A DNA stretch of 64,000 nt from Chitinophaga niastensis (lineage in GTDB: Bacteria > Bacteroidota > Bacteroidia > Chitinophagales > Chitinophagaceae), in the NCBI RefSeq assembly GCF_003014755.1, contig NZ_PYAW01000002.1, forward strand, positions 558,001 through 622,000. Direction: 5' to 3'. The position numbers and the translations under genes are program-made. The notes beneath the pieces are model-generated. The model was not told the origin of the DNA. It was given only the letters and a program-made list of their open reading frames with translations, and made no database searches. The first letter of the stretch is position 1. Every line of letters starts with the position of its first letter. Below are positions 11,201 to 20,100 of this stretch, piece after piece.

Positions 11201-11778
11201 CGGTTTAAAAAACCGACAGAGCTAAAAATAAGTATATCGCCGATGCTGGCTTTAAGTGTAAAGCCAGCATCAGCGTTGGATTGTGTGCCTTTATTTGTGT
11301 TCTTGATCTGGATGGTAACCCCTGGAAGTGGCGTGCCTTTATTATCGCGTACTGTTCCTGTAATTTCTCTTTCCAGTGATACATGATTCAGCAATGCTAC
11401 AGTAGGTGATTTGCCGGTGTCACTTTCTACTCCTACAATGATTTTGTTGTTAATGCGGGTAAACTTTAATCCGGTTTGTGCTGATAACGACGTTAAAACT
11501 TCATCTATTGGTGTTTTAGAGCAGTTTAGTGTCACCTTTTTTTTAAGGTTCAGATCAGTTTTGTCGTAATGAAAGTTGAGCCCTGTTTTTACCGAAATCT
11601 CGGCCATTACTTCTTCCAGGTTTTTATTTTTCACCTGGATACTAACCTCAATAACCGTTGGTGGATCGGGTGTTTGCGTGATAGCACTAGTCGTGGTGTT
11701 CAAGCTCCCCGCCAACAGTAATGTCAGCATCAACCCCATGGATACAAACCATTTCACGGGGCATGGCTTTACCCTCAT
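8293..11778 (-). CDS. SusC/RagA-family TonB-dependent transducer with STN signalling domain
   Basis: At 1161 residues this is about 110 longer than its paralogue at 3111-6263, because of an extra N-terminal domain. After the signal peptide (about 1-33) comes an STN domain at about 43-116 (LEEVMAEISVKTGLNFHY, IDEVLTSLSAQTGLKF). A carboxypeptidase-regulatory-like domain (about 137-212), the plug and the barrel follow. STN domains of FecA-type transducers contact the periplasmic part of FecR-type anti-sigma factors. FecR lies directly upstream with 5 bases between them and the ECF sigma gene precedes that, so the expected circuit is substrate binding, FecR signalling and sigma release. The domain order and gene order support this; the ligand is unknown. 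Confidence 0.95.
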   Translation of the reverse strand: MRVKPCPVKWFVSMGLMLTLLLAGSLNTTTSAITQTPDPPTVIEVSIQVKNKNLEEVMAEISVKTGLNFHYDKTDLNLKKKVTLNCSKTPIDEVLTSLSAQTGLKFTRINNKIIVGVESDTGKSPTVALLNHVSLEREITGTVRDNKGTPLPGVTIQIKNTNKGTQSNADAGFTLKASIGDILIFSSVGFLNREVSVGVNNEVNVRMQENVKALSEFVVTALGIQKKAKELPYATQQLDGDDLSLVKDVNAINSLSGKTAGVTITRNASGIGGSVRVVLRGNKSTRENQPLYIVDGVPYANFSPAQPQDVWGQSNNIIGAGGRDGGDGISNINPDDIESISILKGASAAALYGSQAANGVILITTKKGKPGKSKIDVSSDYTIETPSLLPKLQYRYGQTDLPGLDKVGTPQPGSLGSWGKPVQAPDHVKDFYNTGSTWTNTIAFSGGTETAQSYFSYANTTNKGILPTNKFDRHTINFRETLKLLNDKLVMDANVSFMIQNTENRLSSGLYYSPISGLYIFPRGQDFNYYKNNFEYYDKDRNLYMQNWWDIRNDKKWIGQDDQQNPMWALQRNRRLDFRYRGMATLALTYQINNWLSLKGRGNFDKSLDQYELEAFAGTQVVLAGSNGRYTLEKEFNTQLYGDMMVNASSKINSWLHLAGNLGVSITDIKAHERTFNGANPNADPGLSYPNKFSISNIMSTAMDAQHNVDQKQLQALFANAQLGFKNFLFLDLTGRNDWSSTFAYTPTLHKGYFYYSAGLSAVWSDMFKMPEQIDFLRSRMSYAKVGNDIASYASRPSPFTVQTIAGVTRVVLNQRTPYPGVYLEPEDNRAFEVGLETRMFKNRITADVTFYKNNNYKQYMEVPAPLGSRYSTYYLNMGNIQNEGWEAVLTLMPVRTKAVTWTSTINFATNKNKVISLSNANIAGADTSNMFVLTDFGVNMFGAFIKEGGSWGDIYSNKELEQNDKGAYIIDNNGKLKTHSAFKKIGNPNPDFTLGWNNSVDYKNFTLSFLIDGRFGGKVMSVTQAVLDWYGVSEGSAKARDNGGVNINAVNANGTPFNGKIDAQTYYTTIGGRAGIGGMYMYDATNIRLRELSISYRIPLKWKWVRNMRVGLIGRNLFFFELHAPFDPEVSMGTGNGLQGVDVFGLPPVRSMGLNLRLGL

Positions 11779-11783
11779 ATGGA

Positions 11784-12815
11784 CTAGTTTTTATTTTCCA
11801 GATAAATAGTATCGTTTTTAATGGTATATGAAAGTGATTTGGCTAAGCAGATGATGTCCATTACTTCTTTCAGATTTTCATTCTTAAAAAATCCGTTATA
11901 GTTCCATTCTTTTTTGCTACTCTTATTAACTACAGTTACACTATAACGATTCTCTATTCCCGTCATCACTTCATTATAAGGTGCATCTCTGAATATCAGG
12001 TATCCCTGTTTCCAGCCGGTTACGTCTTCAGCTTTGCTGAAAATAGTTTTCATCATGCTGAGCGACTGGCGGTCATAACTGATTTGCTCACTGGGGAGCA
12101 GGATCAGGGAAGTTGTTTTATTGTTGGTATTATTTAGCTGATCAATTTTTACTTTGCCGCTCACCAGTGCAACGGTTACTTTATTCTCCCGGGCATAGGC
12201 CCGGATATTGAAAGAAGTGCCTAATGCGGTGGTGGCAATTTCCGCAGTACTAACCACGAAGCGTCTTGTAGGGTCAGCAGCTACGGTAAAGAAGGCTTCT
12301 CCTTCTTCCAGGAATATGGGGCGTTCCGTACCATCAAAATGTTCCGGGTAGCGTATTTTACTGCCCGCATTGAGTACGATGGAGCTACCATCTTCCAGGG
12401 CTATGTTTTCGTTGCTGCCTTTAGGCGTAGTAATTTCAACAAAACCGTCTTTTACAATACGGTGATTGGTGGCGGTATTAGTTACCTGTGCCAGCTGTTT
12501 TTCCGCAGGAAGGGTACCGGCAGAGCGATGACTATTAAACCAGAACAAACCGGCTGAAAGCAGTATTACTGCGGCTGCAGCGGACGACCAATAATACCAG
12601 CGTTGCATATTACGTACCCGTGGTGTTGGTGTTATATGTTCGTTTATTTGCATTTTTATCTCGTCTAGTTGTTGATCAAGTGCGCTATCATCCACATAGG
12701 TGGATTGATGGCGGTTGATATTCTCAAACCATTGATCTACAATATCCGCTTCCTCCGGTGAGCAAATCCCCTGATTATATCGCTCCAGCAATATTTTTAT
12801 CTGTTCTGTGTCCAC
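11784..12815 (-). CDS. FecR-family anti-sigma factor
   Basis: This 343-residue protein has a cytoplasmic anti-sigma segment at about 1-60 (ILLERYNQGICSPEEADIV) and one membrane helix at about 74-93. The periplasmic FecR domain spans about 118-215 (VEITTPKGSNENIALEDGS, LNAGSKIRYPEHF). A C-terminal domain of the DUF4974 type spans about 265-340 (DAPYNEVMTGIENRYSV). It should hold the sigma factor encoded just upstream and receive the signal from the STN domain of the SusC downstream. The gene starts 71 bases after the sigma stop and ends 5 bases before the SusC start. FecR length and domain order are normal for Bacteroidota. Confidence 0.95.
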   Translation of the reverse strand: MDTEQIKILLERYNQGICSPEEADIVDQWFENINRHQSTYVDDSALDQQLDEIKMQINEHITPTPRVRNMQRWYYWSSAAAAVILLSAGLFWFNSHRSAGTLPAEKQLAQVTNTATNHRIVKDGFVEITTPKGSNENIALEDGSSIVLNAGSKIRYPEHFDGTERPIFLEEGEAFFTVAADPTRRFVVSTAEIATTALGTSFNIRAYARENKVTVALVSGKVKIDQLNNTNNKTTSLILLPSEQISYDRQSLSMMKTIFSKAEDVTGWKQGYLIFRDAPYNEVMTGIENRYSVTVVNKSSKKEWNYNGFFKNENLKEVMDIICLAKSLSYTIKNDTIYLENKN

Positions 12816-12886
12816 CTGTTAGCGTTTTATGGTGTTCTTAAGTCGTAATAACGTGGAAAAGGTACCATTACCTTACGCTGTTTTTT

Positions 12887-13483
12887 TTATTTCAGCATGT
12901 TGTCTGTAAGGATCAGGGATATAACTAATAATATCAAATCCGTTTTGGCATAGCTGGCCCGTAGTATCTTCAGTGCTTTAGTGATCTGGTTTTTAACCGT
13001 TTGCTGGGACAGGCCCAGGTGGGTGGAGATCTGTTCCACCGTCAGGTTTTCGAACCGGCTAAGCATAAAAATTTCTTTCATGCGTTCCGGCAGGTGGTTG
13101 ATCGCTTCAAACAACTCCTGCGTTTTTGCTTTATGGTCTACTGCTTCTACCACAGAATGCGGCTGTGCATCAAAATGCTCGATCAGCTGCTGCAAATACT
13201 TGCGGTAGGTAGCATTTTTACGGTAAATGTCTATGATTTTATAACGCGCTACCTGGTACAGGTACGCTTTCAAAGATTCTTTAAGAATCAATGTGTGCCT
13301 TTTTTCCCATAAGGAAATGAAAAGGTCCTGCAGCACGTCTTTGCTAATTTCGCCCGTATCCAGTTTACTGTGTATAAATAAATACAGCAGCTTACTGTAG
13401 CGGTCGTAGATGGCATTAAAGGCGGCGCTGTCATCGCTTTTAAGCAGCGATACTAACTGGTTATCTGAATAACTGCTGTACAT
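12887..13483 (-). CDS. ECF RNA polymerase sigma factor, FecI/Bacteroidota SusC-linked type
   Basis: This 198-residue sigma-70-family factor has region 2 at about 23-90 (AAFNAIYDRYSKLLYLF, DVLQDLFISLWEKR, AYLYQVARYKIIDIYRK). Region 4, with a helix-turn-helix, lies at about 125-180 (LPERMKEIFMLSRFENLTV, ISTHLGLSQQTVKNQI). The hydrophobic tail (LILLVISLIL) is common in sigma factors of this Bacteroidota group. It heads a run of co-oriented genes (FecR, SusC with STN domain, SusD) and should direct their transcription once FecR is signalled. I could not identify its own promoter. Confidence 0.94.
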   Translation of the reverse strand: MYSSYSDNQLVSLLKSDDSAAFNAIYDRYSKLLYLFIHSKLDTGEISKDVLQDLFISLWEKRHTLILKESLKAYLYQVARYKIIDIYRKNATYRKYLQQLIEHFDAQPHSVVEAVDHKAKTQELFEAINHLPERMKEIFMLSRFENLTVEQISTHLGLSQQTVKNQITKALKILRASYAKTDLILLVISLILTDNMLK

Positions 13484-13715
13484 CCTGAATTACAGTAGTA
13501 ATTAAACGTTTTGGCTGATAATTACTAAAAATGAAAGTAAGGAGAATATTTGAGATTACCGGACTTTTTGCCGTTGAGATTTTTGAAAAACATGCTAAAT
13601 CGTAAAACCTGAAATGTGCTGTGGTATAACATTTTAGTGGCACAGCATGAACTGTAAGCGCAGTATATCGGAGCAAAACATAATATGCACCTGCGGCACA
13701 TATTATGTTTTGTTA

Positions 13716-14591
13716 TTACGCTTCTTTCAATCTCAATTCGTTTTTATACTCTTTCGGTGTTTTGCCTACAATTTCCTTGAAAAACCGGTTAAAGTTAGAA
13801 AGGTTTTTAAACCCGCAGGAGTAGGCTATTTCAGCGATAGACCAGTCTTCTTCGGTCAGGCGTTTACAAGCATGACCTATCCGCACTTCATTCAGGAATT
13901 GTACAAATGACTTTTTGGTGCGGTTTTTAAAGAAGCGGCAAAAGGATTGTGGCGACAGGTTAGTGATGCTGGCTACGTCTTGCAGGGATATTTCCTTGGA
14001 GAAGTTATTCATTACATATTTGAAAACTTCATCTATTTTATGGTTATCCTTTACATTATAGGCGTGCGAATACCCTGTGCTGGCCAGGTAATAGCAATCA
14101 CGTGTTTCAGATAATGTTTTTAAGATGTTGAGCAGGGAGATAATTCTGTCCAGCCCTTCTTTTCTGGGAAGAGATAAAATTTCCGGTTTCAGCTTCTCAT
14201 GAGTAGCGCCTGTAATCTTCATCCCGCGCTGGGCGCGATGAAAAAGTTCACTCAATGCTTTGGTTTCGGGTAAGCCGTAAAACTTCTCGCCAAAAATATC
14301 TTTCGGAAAATAGATCACAACAGATTTTGCTTTCAGGCTATCATCTCCTTTGTAGTATTCCTCCTCATTGTACCACACATGTGGTATATGTGGTCCCAGA
14401 AACACCATATCGCCTTCTTCAAAGCTCTCGATGCTATCCCCTACAATTCTCTTCCCGTGGCTTTCGGTAACGTAAACCAGTTCACACTCTGCATGAAAGT
14501 GAAATGGTGTGTTGAAATATGGATCACATCTCTCTATGATGGTGATCTGGTTATCGGCAAAAGCCCCAACTTTAATAAGGATGGGTTTCAT
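13716..14591 (-). CDS. AraC-family transcriptional regulator with N-terminal cupin
   Basis: This 291-residue protein has a cupin-type sensor domain at about 15-90 (PFHFHAECELVYVTESHG, GDMVFLGPHIPHVW). The C-terminal AraC/XylS double helix-turn-helix lies at about 190-288 (ISLQDVASITNLSPQSFCRF, IAEIAYSCGFKNLSNFNRF). Such proteins usually bind a sugar or similar small ligand and activate nearby uptake or catabolic genes. It is divergent from the LacI-type gene at 14906 and lies upstream of, and convergent in sense with, the sigma-FecR operon, but no target can be named from sequence. The start ATG at 14591 gives the standard family length. Confidence 0.93.
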   Translation of the reverse strand: MKPILIKVGAFADNQITIIERCDPYFNTPFHFHAECELVYVTESHGKRIVGDSIESFEEGDMVFLGPHIPHVWYNEEEYYKGDDSLKAKSVVIYFPKDIFGEKFYGLPETKALSELFHRAQRGMKITGATHEKLKPEILSLPRKEGLDRIISLLNILKTLSETRDCYYLASTGYSHAYNVKDNHKIDEVFKYVMNNFSKEISLQDVASITNLSPQSFCRFFKNRTKKSFVQFLNEVRIGHACKRLTEEDWSIAEIAYSCGFKNLSNFNRFFKEIVGKTPKEYKNELRLKEA

Positions 14592-14905
14592 TCATGTATT
14601 AATTTAAGCAACTATTTTACTGTAACAGTCCTATACTTTATTACCATTGCCATTATTTCCCTTTATGGGACCCTATATTGGTAGGTCATCAGTACTACCA
14701 TTGTCCTATGAATGTTGCCAAATTATAAAAAATTGGTTAAAAAAATATCATTATCTGCAAAATAACCTTTTAATGTGATACAAAATGGAGCGTCCTGCCG
14801 TTAATAAGTTTTAGGTAGTTACTTGGAAAAATTAAACCAACAACGTAATTTCCAACTTCATTTTGTAATTTACGCTGGGCTAAATCGATATAGCATTTTT
14901 TTTCT
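14592..14905. promoter_or_regulatory. Divergent promoter region between AraC- and LacI-type regulator genes
   Basis: This 314-base region separates two divergent regulators and must contain both promoters. It is AT-rich. I found no exact TAnnTTTG box on either strand, only a near match (TCATTTTG, about 14860) on the plus strand. A short inverted repeat, TGGTAG at 14679-14684 and CTACCA at 14695-14700, is a possible operator but weak. No credible ORF is present. Confidence 0.45.
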
Positions 14906-15925
14906 ATGAAAGGGATCTCTATTAAAGATATTGCAAAACAGGCAGGGGTATCTCCTACAACTGTCTCTTTTGTACTCAACGGTAAAGCAAAAGAAAAAAG
15001 GATCAGTGATCAGGTGAGCAAAAAAATTCAAAAAATTGCAGCCCGCCTGAAATACAAACCTAACCAGCTGGCCCGTGGGCTACGCACCGGCAAAACCAAA
15101 ACTATTGGTCTCATTGTAGAAGATATTGCCAATAACTTCTTCGCCAGTCTTGCTAAAGTAGTGGAAGACGAAGCCGATAAATACGGATATAAAGTATTGT
15201 ACGGCAGCACGGAAGATAATACGGAGAAAGCCAAAGGTTTGCTGGAAGTACTCAAATACAGACAGGTAGATGGTTACATCATCACGCCTACCAAAAACCT
15301 GGATAAAGAAATAGAACTGCTGGAAACCGCTGCCAAGCCCATTGTACTGATGGACCGCTACTTCCCGCATGTAAACAGTCATTATGTGGTGTTGGATAAC
15401 TTCAAAGGTGCTTATGATGCTACCAGTCACCTGGTTAAGCAGGGATATAAAAAAATAGCCATCGTCACTATCGCTTCTGATCAAACCCAGATGAAAGACA
15501 GGCTGGATGGCTACATCGCCGCACTCAAAGATCACCAGGTGCCATTCAGTAAAACATTGGTGAAGCGCCTCCCTTTTGAACTCGACAGAGAAAAATTCAA
15601 CAACGAAATAAAAAAATTCCTCACCTCCGTAAAAGGCCTGGATGCAGTTTTCTTTGCCACCAACTACCTTGGCATTTATGGTATTGAAAGCATCCGCTCC
15701 CTGGGATGGCAAATAGGCAAGGAAATAGGTTTAGTAGGTTTTGATGACCATGATCTGTTCCGCCTCCACAGCCCTTCTATCACCTGTGTATCCCAACCCA
15801 TCGGAGAAATAGGGAAAAAGATTGTGGAAGTACTGATGAAAGAATTAAATCAGCCTTCTGACGTACCACAACAAATAGTTTTGCCTCCCGAACTGATCAT
15901 CAGGGAGTCTTCCAAACTCGCCTGA
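14906..15925 (+). CDS. LacI/GalR-family transcriptional regulator
   Basis: This 339-residue regulator has the classic LacI N-terminal helix-turn-helix at residues 3-25 (ISIKDIAKQAGVSPTTVSF), then a hinge region with LARGLRTGKTKTIG. A periplasmic-binding-protein-like ligand domain covers about 60-335 (IIVEDIANNFFASLAKVVED-like start, DGYIITPT, VGFDDHDLFRLHSP). Members are usually repressors or activators of sugar genes that respond to a sugar or sugar phosphate. It is divergent from the AraC-type regulator and followed by the TTAGC palindrome at 15928-16011. Possible targets are the SusC/SusD genes at 17175-22074, but this is only positional inference. Confidence 0.94.
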   Translation: MKGISIKDIAKQAGVSPTTVSFVLNGKAKEKRISDQVSKKIQKIAARLKYKPNQLARGLRTGKTKTIGLIVEDIANNFFASLAKVVEDEADKYGYKVLYGSTEDNTEKAKGLLEVLKYRQVDGYIITPTKNLDKEIELLETAAKPIVLMDRYFPHVNSHYVVLDNFKGAYDATSHLVKQGYKKIAIVTIASDQTQMKDRLDGYIAALKDHQVPFSKTLVKRLPFELDREKFNNEIKKFLTSVKGLDAVFFATNYLGIYGIESIRSLGWQIGKEIGLVGFDDHDLFRLHSPSITCVSQPIGEIGKKIVEVLMKELNQPSDVPQQIVLPPELIIRESSKLA

Positions 15926-15927
15926 AT

Positions 15928-16011
15928 ATAGCTTTTAGCTGTTAGCCATTAGCTTTTAGTAGAAGCCTTTCGGGTAAGGCTAAAAGCTAATGTCTAACAG
16001 CTAAGAGCTAT
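15928..16011. repeat. Palindromic heptamer-repeat element, TTAGCNN family, copy 1
   Basis: The left arm (15928-15959) and right arm (15980-16011) are 32-base inverted repeats with about two mismatches. Each arm is built from TTAGC spaced every 7 bases (TTAGCTT, TTAGCTG, TTAGCCA, TTAGCTT). The centre holds a small GCCTT/AAGGC hairpin. The element sits 2 bases after the LacI-type gene's stop. Other copies lie at 25336-25412, 42197-42260 and 46419-46524. Confidence 0.85.
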
Positions 16012-16039
16012 TGCTTATATTCGTAGCAACGCTTTACTT

Positions 16040-16765
16040 ATGAAAAAATTCATGCTGCTCCCCGTTGCTGTAGTTTTAGTAGTAAACACTTTATTTGCAC
16101 AGCAAGCTACAGAAGTTAACCAGAAAATACAGATGGAAAATGCGCTGGAAAGCTTTAGTACCAGCAGATCTTACTTTATCACCAATGGATTTGGCGCACC
16201 CGGAAATACAGTGGGGACTCCTTACTTATATGCCGGTTGGAGCAATATGTGGCTTGATTCTATGGACAACAAACCGGTTAAACATTCAGTTACATACCCT
16301 GCTAATTTTGATCTGGATAAGAACATGTTGATCATTAAAAGCGGCGACAATAAGGCTTTTGCTCCGGAAACGCAGCATGTCCAGGCGTTTCATTTTCAGC
16401 AGGGAGATACCATACAATATTTTGTACGCGTGAAAATGGAGGATGCAAATAAATTCCTGCAACGATTGGCAGCAGGAAAATATACATTGGTAAAAGATGC
16501 CAAAGTCCTTTTTATGCGGGCTAATTATGAAGATAAAGGCATGGTGCAAACAGGGAAAAAGTACGACGAATATAAAAAAGAGTATACCTATTATCTGGTG
16601 AAAGATGGTGTGCCGGTAAAAATTTCATTAAAGAAGAAAAGCTTCATATCTGCACTGGGAAACGATTCCAAGGCATTAGCAGCTGCAAAAAAATTCCTCG
16701 AAACCTATAATGGCGCTTTTGATGAAGCTGCAGCCATCGAAATAACCGAAGCTTTGAACCAATAA
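16040..16765 (+). CDS. Hypothetical secreted protein
   Basis: I do not recognise this 241-residue protein. Residues 1-20 form a clear signal peptide (FMLLPVAVVLVVNTLFAQ), so it is exported, probably to the periplasm or outer membrane. There is no lipobox and no further membrane segment. The mature part is mixed alpha/beta-like and rich in Lys, Asn and Tyr, with a Lys/Ala-rich C-terminal helix. No catalytic motif is visible. It is co-oriented with the SusC/SusD pair downstream, but 409 bases and a separate promoter lie between them, so it is probably its own transcript. Confidence 0.8.
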   Translation: MKKFMLLPVAVVLVVNTLFAQQATEVNQKIQMENALESFSTSRSYFITNGFGAPGNTVGTPYLYAGWSNMWLDSMDNKPVKHSVTYPANFDLDKNMLIIKSGDNKAFAPETQHVQAFHFQQGDTIQYFVRVKMEDANKFLQRLAAGKYTLVKDAKVLFMRANYEDKGMVQTGKKYDEYKKEYTYYLVKDGVPVKISLKKKSFISALGNDSKALAAAKKFLETYNGAFDEAAAIEITEALNQ

Positions 16766-16848
16766 TGATGCTATTTTCATTGTAGGAGATAGTATTTTAC
16801 CATTCTTAACGAGCTGTTAACGATAAATAAAAAAATTGTTAAATCTTT

Positions 16849-16879
16849 TTTGCACTTCTCAGAATTATCCCTAAGTTTG
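16849..16879 (+). promoter_or_regulatory. Bacteroidota-type promoter for the SusC/SusD operon
   Basis: TTTG at 16849-16852 and TAAGTTTG at 16872-16879 match the Bacteroidota -33 (TTTG/TTG) and -7 (TAnnTTTG) elements with a 19-base spacer. Transcription would start near 16886, giving a leader of about 290 bases before the SusC start at 17175. Confidence 0.65.
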
Positions 16880-16885
16880 AAATCA

Positions 16886-17174
16886 TTATTAAAATAGTTT
16901 AAAAACCGCGTGTGTGAAATTGAATAGTGAAGTGGTAGTTCGGTTTTTTTTTATTTTAATGTGCTAAAACGTTTTACTACTGGCCTGTAGCCACGAAGAG
17001 AAACAATGATGCCAATGGGAGGAGTTCCATTTTAAATTTTCAGAGAACGGAAACCACGTAATCACCAGTAGTAGTCCTGTGCAATGCAGGACTACAATGG
17101 TATCGGGTTTTTTATGCCGTTTTTTATGCTTATGTGTCTGATTCACTTGTCATAATTTAAACCAAAAGGAAGCT
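16886..17174 (+). promoter_or_regulatory. Long structured 5' leader of the SusC/SusD operon
   Basis: The predicted leader contains AAAAACCG (16901-16908) able to pair with CGGTTTTT (16941-16948), followed by a T-run to 16952, resembling a weak terminator. A 9-bp hairpin, GTAGTCCTG with CAGGACTAC, lies at about 17070-17094. I saw no convincing leader ORF and no known riboswitch. It could be a site of post-initiation control, but this is inferred from structure alone. Confidence 0.4.
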
Positions 17175-20100
17175 ATGCGAAGATCACTTCTTCTCACCAC
17201 GTTGCTTTTCTTATGCTGCTGTATTACTGCATGGGCGCAGGATAAGAAAGCTGTTACGGGAGCCGTAAAAGATGAAAAGGGAACGCTTTTACCAGGCGTT
17301 ACAGTAAAAGAGAAAAACGCTGCAAATGGCGCGACAACCGGCGCCGACGGATCGTTTAAGATCCATGTAGCATCAGGTGCTACACTCGTTTTTTCCTACA
17401 TCGGATTTATCAACCAGGAAGTAGCTGTAAATGGACAGTCTGCATTAAACATCGTATTAAAAGAAGACAACAAGAATCTGAATGAAGTGGTGGTAACCGC
17501 CATGGGTATTAAGAGAGAAGCCAAAGCACTGGGTTACTCTGTAAGTACTGTCAGCTCTAAGGAACTTACCGAAAGCGGAAGCACCAACTTCGCCTCCGCT
17601 TTATATGGTAAAGCAGCCGGTGTAAAAATCGTTGCTGCTCCGGGTGGTGCTGGAAGTGCTGTTTCAGTGCAGGTAAGAGGTGTATCCTCTATCGGTTTGA
17701 GCACGCAGCCACTCTATGTAGTGGATGGTGTGCCACTGAGGAACTTCAACGATTTAACCTCCGGTAGTTTCGGTACCAGCAACTCAAGAATTGAGGGTAA
17801 TGGTGCACTGGATATCAACCCGGAAGACATTGAATCACTGACCATCCTGAAGGGCGCCAGTGCTTCTGCGCTGTATGGCTCTGAAGCAACAAATGGTGTG
17901 GTAGTAATTACTACCAAGAAAGGTACTAAAGGCAGAGGTTTAGGTGTGGATGTGAACTACACTTTCAACCAGGAAAAACTGGCTTCTCAACCTGATTACC
18001 AAAATGAGTACGGCCCAGGCTATGATGCAGCAACAAATTTACTGGTTGGTGCAGATTCAGATGGCTGGATAAAAAATGCTGATGGCTCCATGCGCCCTTA
18101 CTACAGGGCGTATGACCAGTTTGGCCCTAAGTTCGATGGCCGTGATGTTAAATACTGGGATGGTACTACCCGCAAGTATGTGGCACAAAAAAATAATTAC
18201 AAGGATTTCTTCCAGAGTGGTTATAACTCTGCTGCCAACGTAGCAATTTCAAATGCAAGCGATAAAGGTAGCTTCCGTTTTTCTTATAATCGCGTTGATT
18301 ATAAGAGCATCATGCCCGGAAGTAACCTGTATAAAAATAACTTCAACTTCAACGGTACACTGAAGCTGAGCGAAAAAGTAAGTGTGGATCTCGTTTCTAC
18401 TTACAACAACAGTTTCGTACATAACCGCGCGAATGTAATGAGTAACATATTTGGTTCATTTGATGGCTTCTTCAGCCGCTTTGACGATATGAATACTTTC
18501 TTTAACAAGTACCAGACTTCCAACGGTTACAAATATGTAACAGCTACTAACAACTCATATGATCAGGGTGAAAAAATGACTTATAAGTTCAGGGCAACCA
18601 ACCTGATGGACTATTTGTGGAATAACCTGCGTAACAGTTATGATGAAACACAGAATCGCTTCATCAACAGTGCTACGCTGAATGTGAGCCTGCTGAATAG
18701 CCTGCGCTTCAGAGGTAGAGTAGGTGGTGATTTCACCAACGTTACTACTTCCGATATGCAACATAATACGCAGCCTGCTGCTATAGGGTATACGGGTCAA
18801 TACTCTTTAAATACCAGGAACAACAGTGTTGTGTACGGAGATGCGTTATTGATATATAATCCTAAAATAACCAAAGATCTTGACCTTTCTGTAACGGGTG
18901 GTGTTACTGGTCGTAAGCAGAAATACAAGAATCAGTTTACCCAGACAAAAGACGGTTTAATAGACGAAAACTGGTTCAGTTTAATGAACTCCGCCAGTGC
19001 GTTATATGCTACCGGCGTGCGTGCAGAACAGATTGACGTGGCTGGTTTCGGTATGCTGAATCTGAGCTATAAAGGCTTCCTGTTCCTGGAAGGAACCGGT
19101 CGTTATGAATCTACTTCTACCTTACCGGTAGCCAGTAACAAATATTTCTATCCTTCAGTGAATGCAGGTTTTATACTTTCCGAAGTAGCAAAACTGCCTG
19201 CTTTCATTGACTATGCGAAGGTAAGAGCTTCTTATGGTCTGGTAGGTAACCACCCCAACCTGTATCAGTCGAATGTGGCATACAATCCGTATCTCGTTAC
19301 GTTGAGCAAAAACAACGTTCCATATCAGCAGAGTAACCCTACAGAGTTTGGTAATGAACAGTTGAGATCTGAGAAGAAAAGGGAAATGGAATTTGGTTTT
19401 GAAACCAGGTTGTTTAAAAACAAGATCGGTGTAGATTTCAGTTATTATAACAACAAGGTGACGAACCAGATTCTGACAATGAGTCTTCCGGCTTCTACCG
19501 GTGCGACCTCTCAGTTAATGAATGCTGGTGACCTGAGTAACTATGGATACGAAGCTGCTATCAACGCTACTCCTATTACTACAAAAGATTTCCGTTGGAC
19601 TACCCGCTTTAACTTTGCAGTGAACAGGAACAAGTTGACTGCGCTGGCAGCTGGTCAGACTACTTTAACCATGCCTGGCTATGATGGCGGTTATTTATTG
19701 ATCCGTTCCCAGGTAGGTGATCCATTAGGTAATATCTACGTACACCCACGTGACAAGGATGCCAATGGTAATTACCTGGTGGGTAAGGATGGTTTGTATA
19801 CTACAAATACAGGAGCATACGAGTATGCAGGAAACATTATGCCTAAAGTAGTAGGTGGCTGGTCTAACTCTGTAAGCTATAAAAACTTTACACTGGATCT
19901 TACACTGGACTACCGTTTAGGTGGTAACCTGGTATCTATTCCTTACTACTACCAGATCGGTGCAGGTATGTTTAACAGTACCCTGCAATACAGAGATGCA
20001 GCGCACGGTGGTATTGCTTACGATGCGATTGACTATGCAAACGGAAATCTTGTTGCTAATCCAAATGGTGCACACCATGATGGGGTAATCCTGCCAGGTG

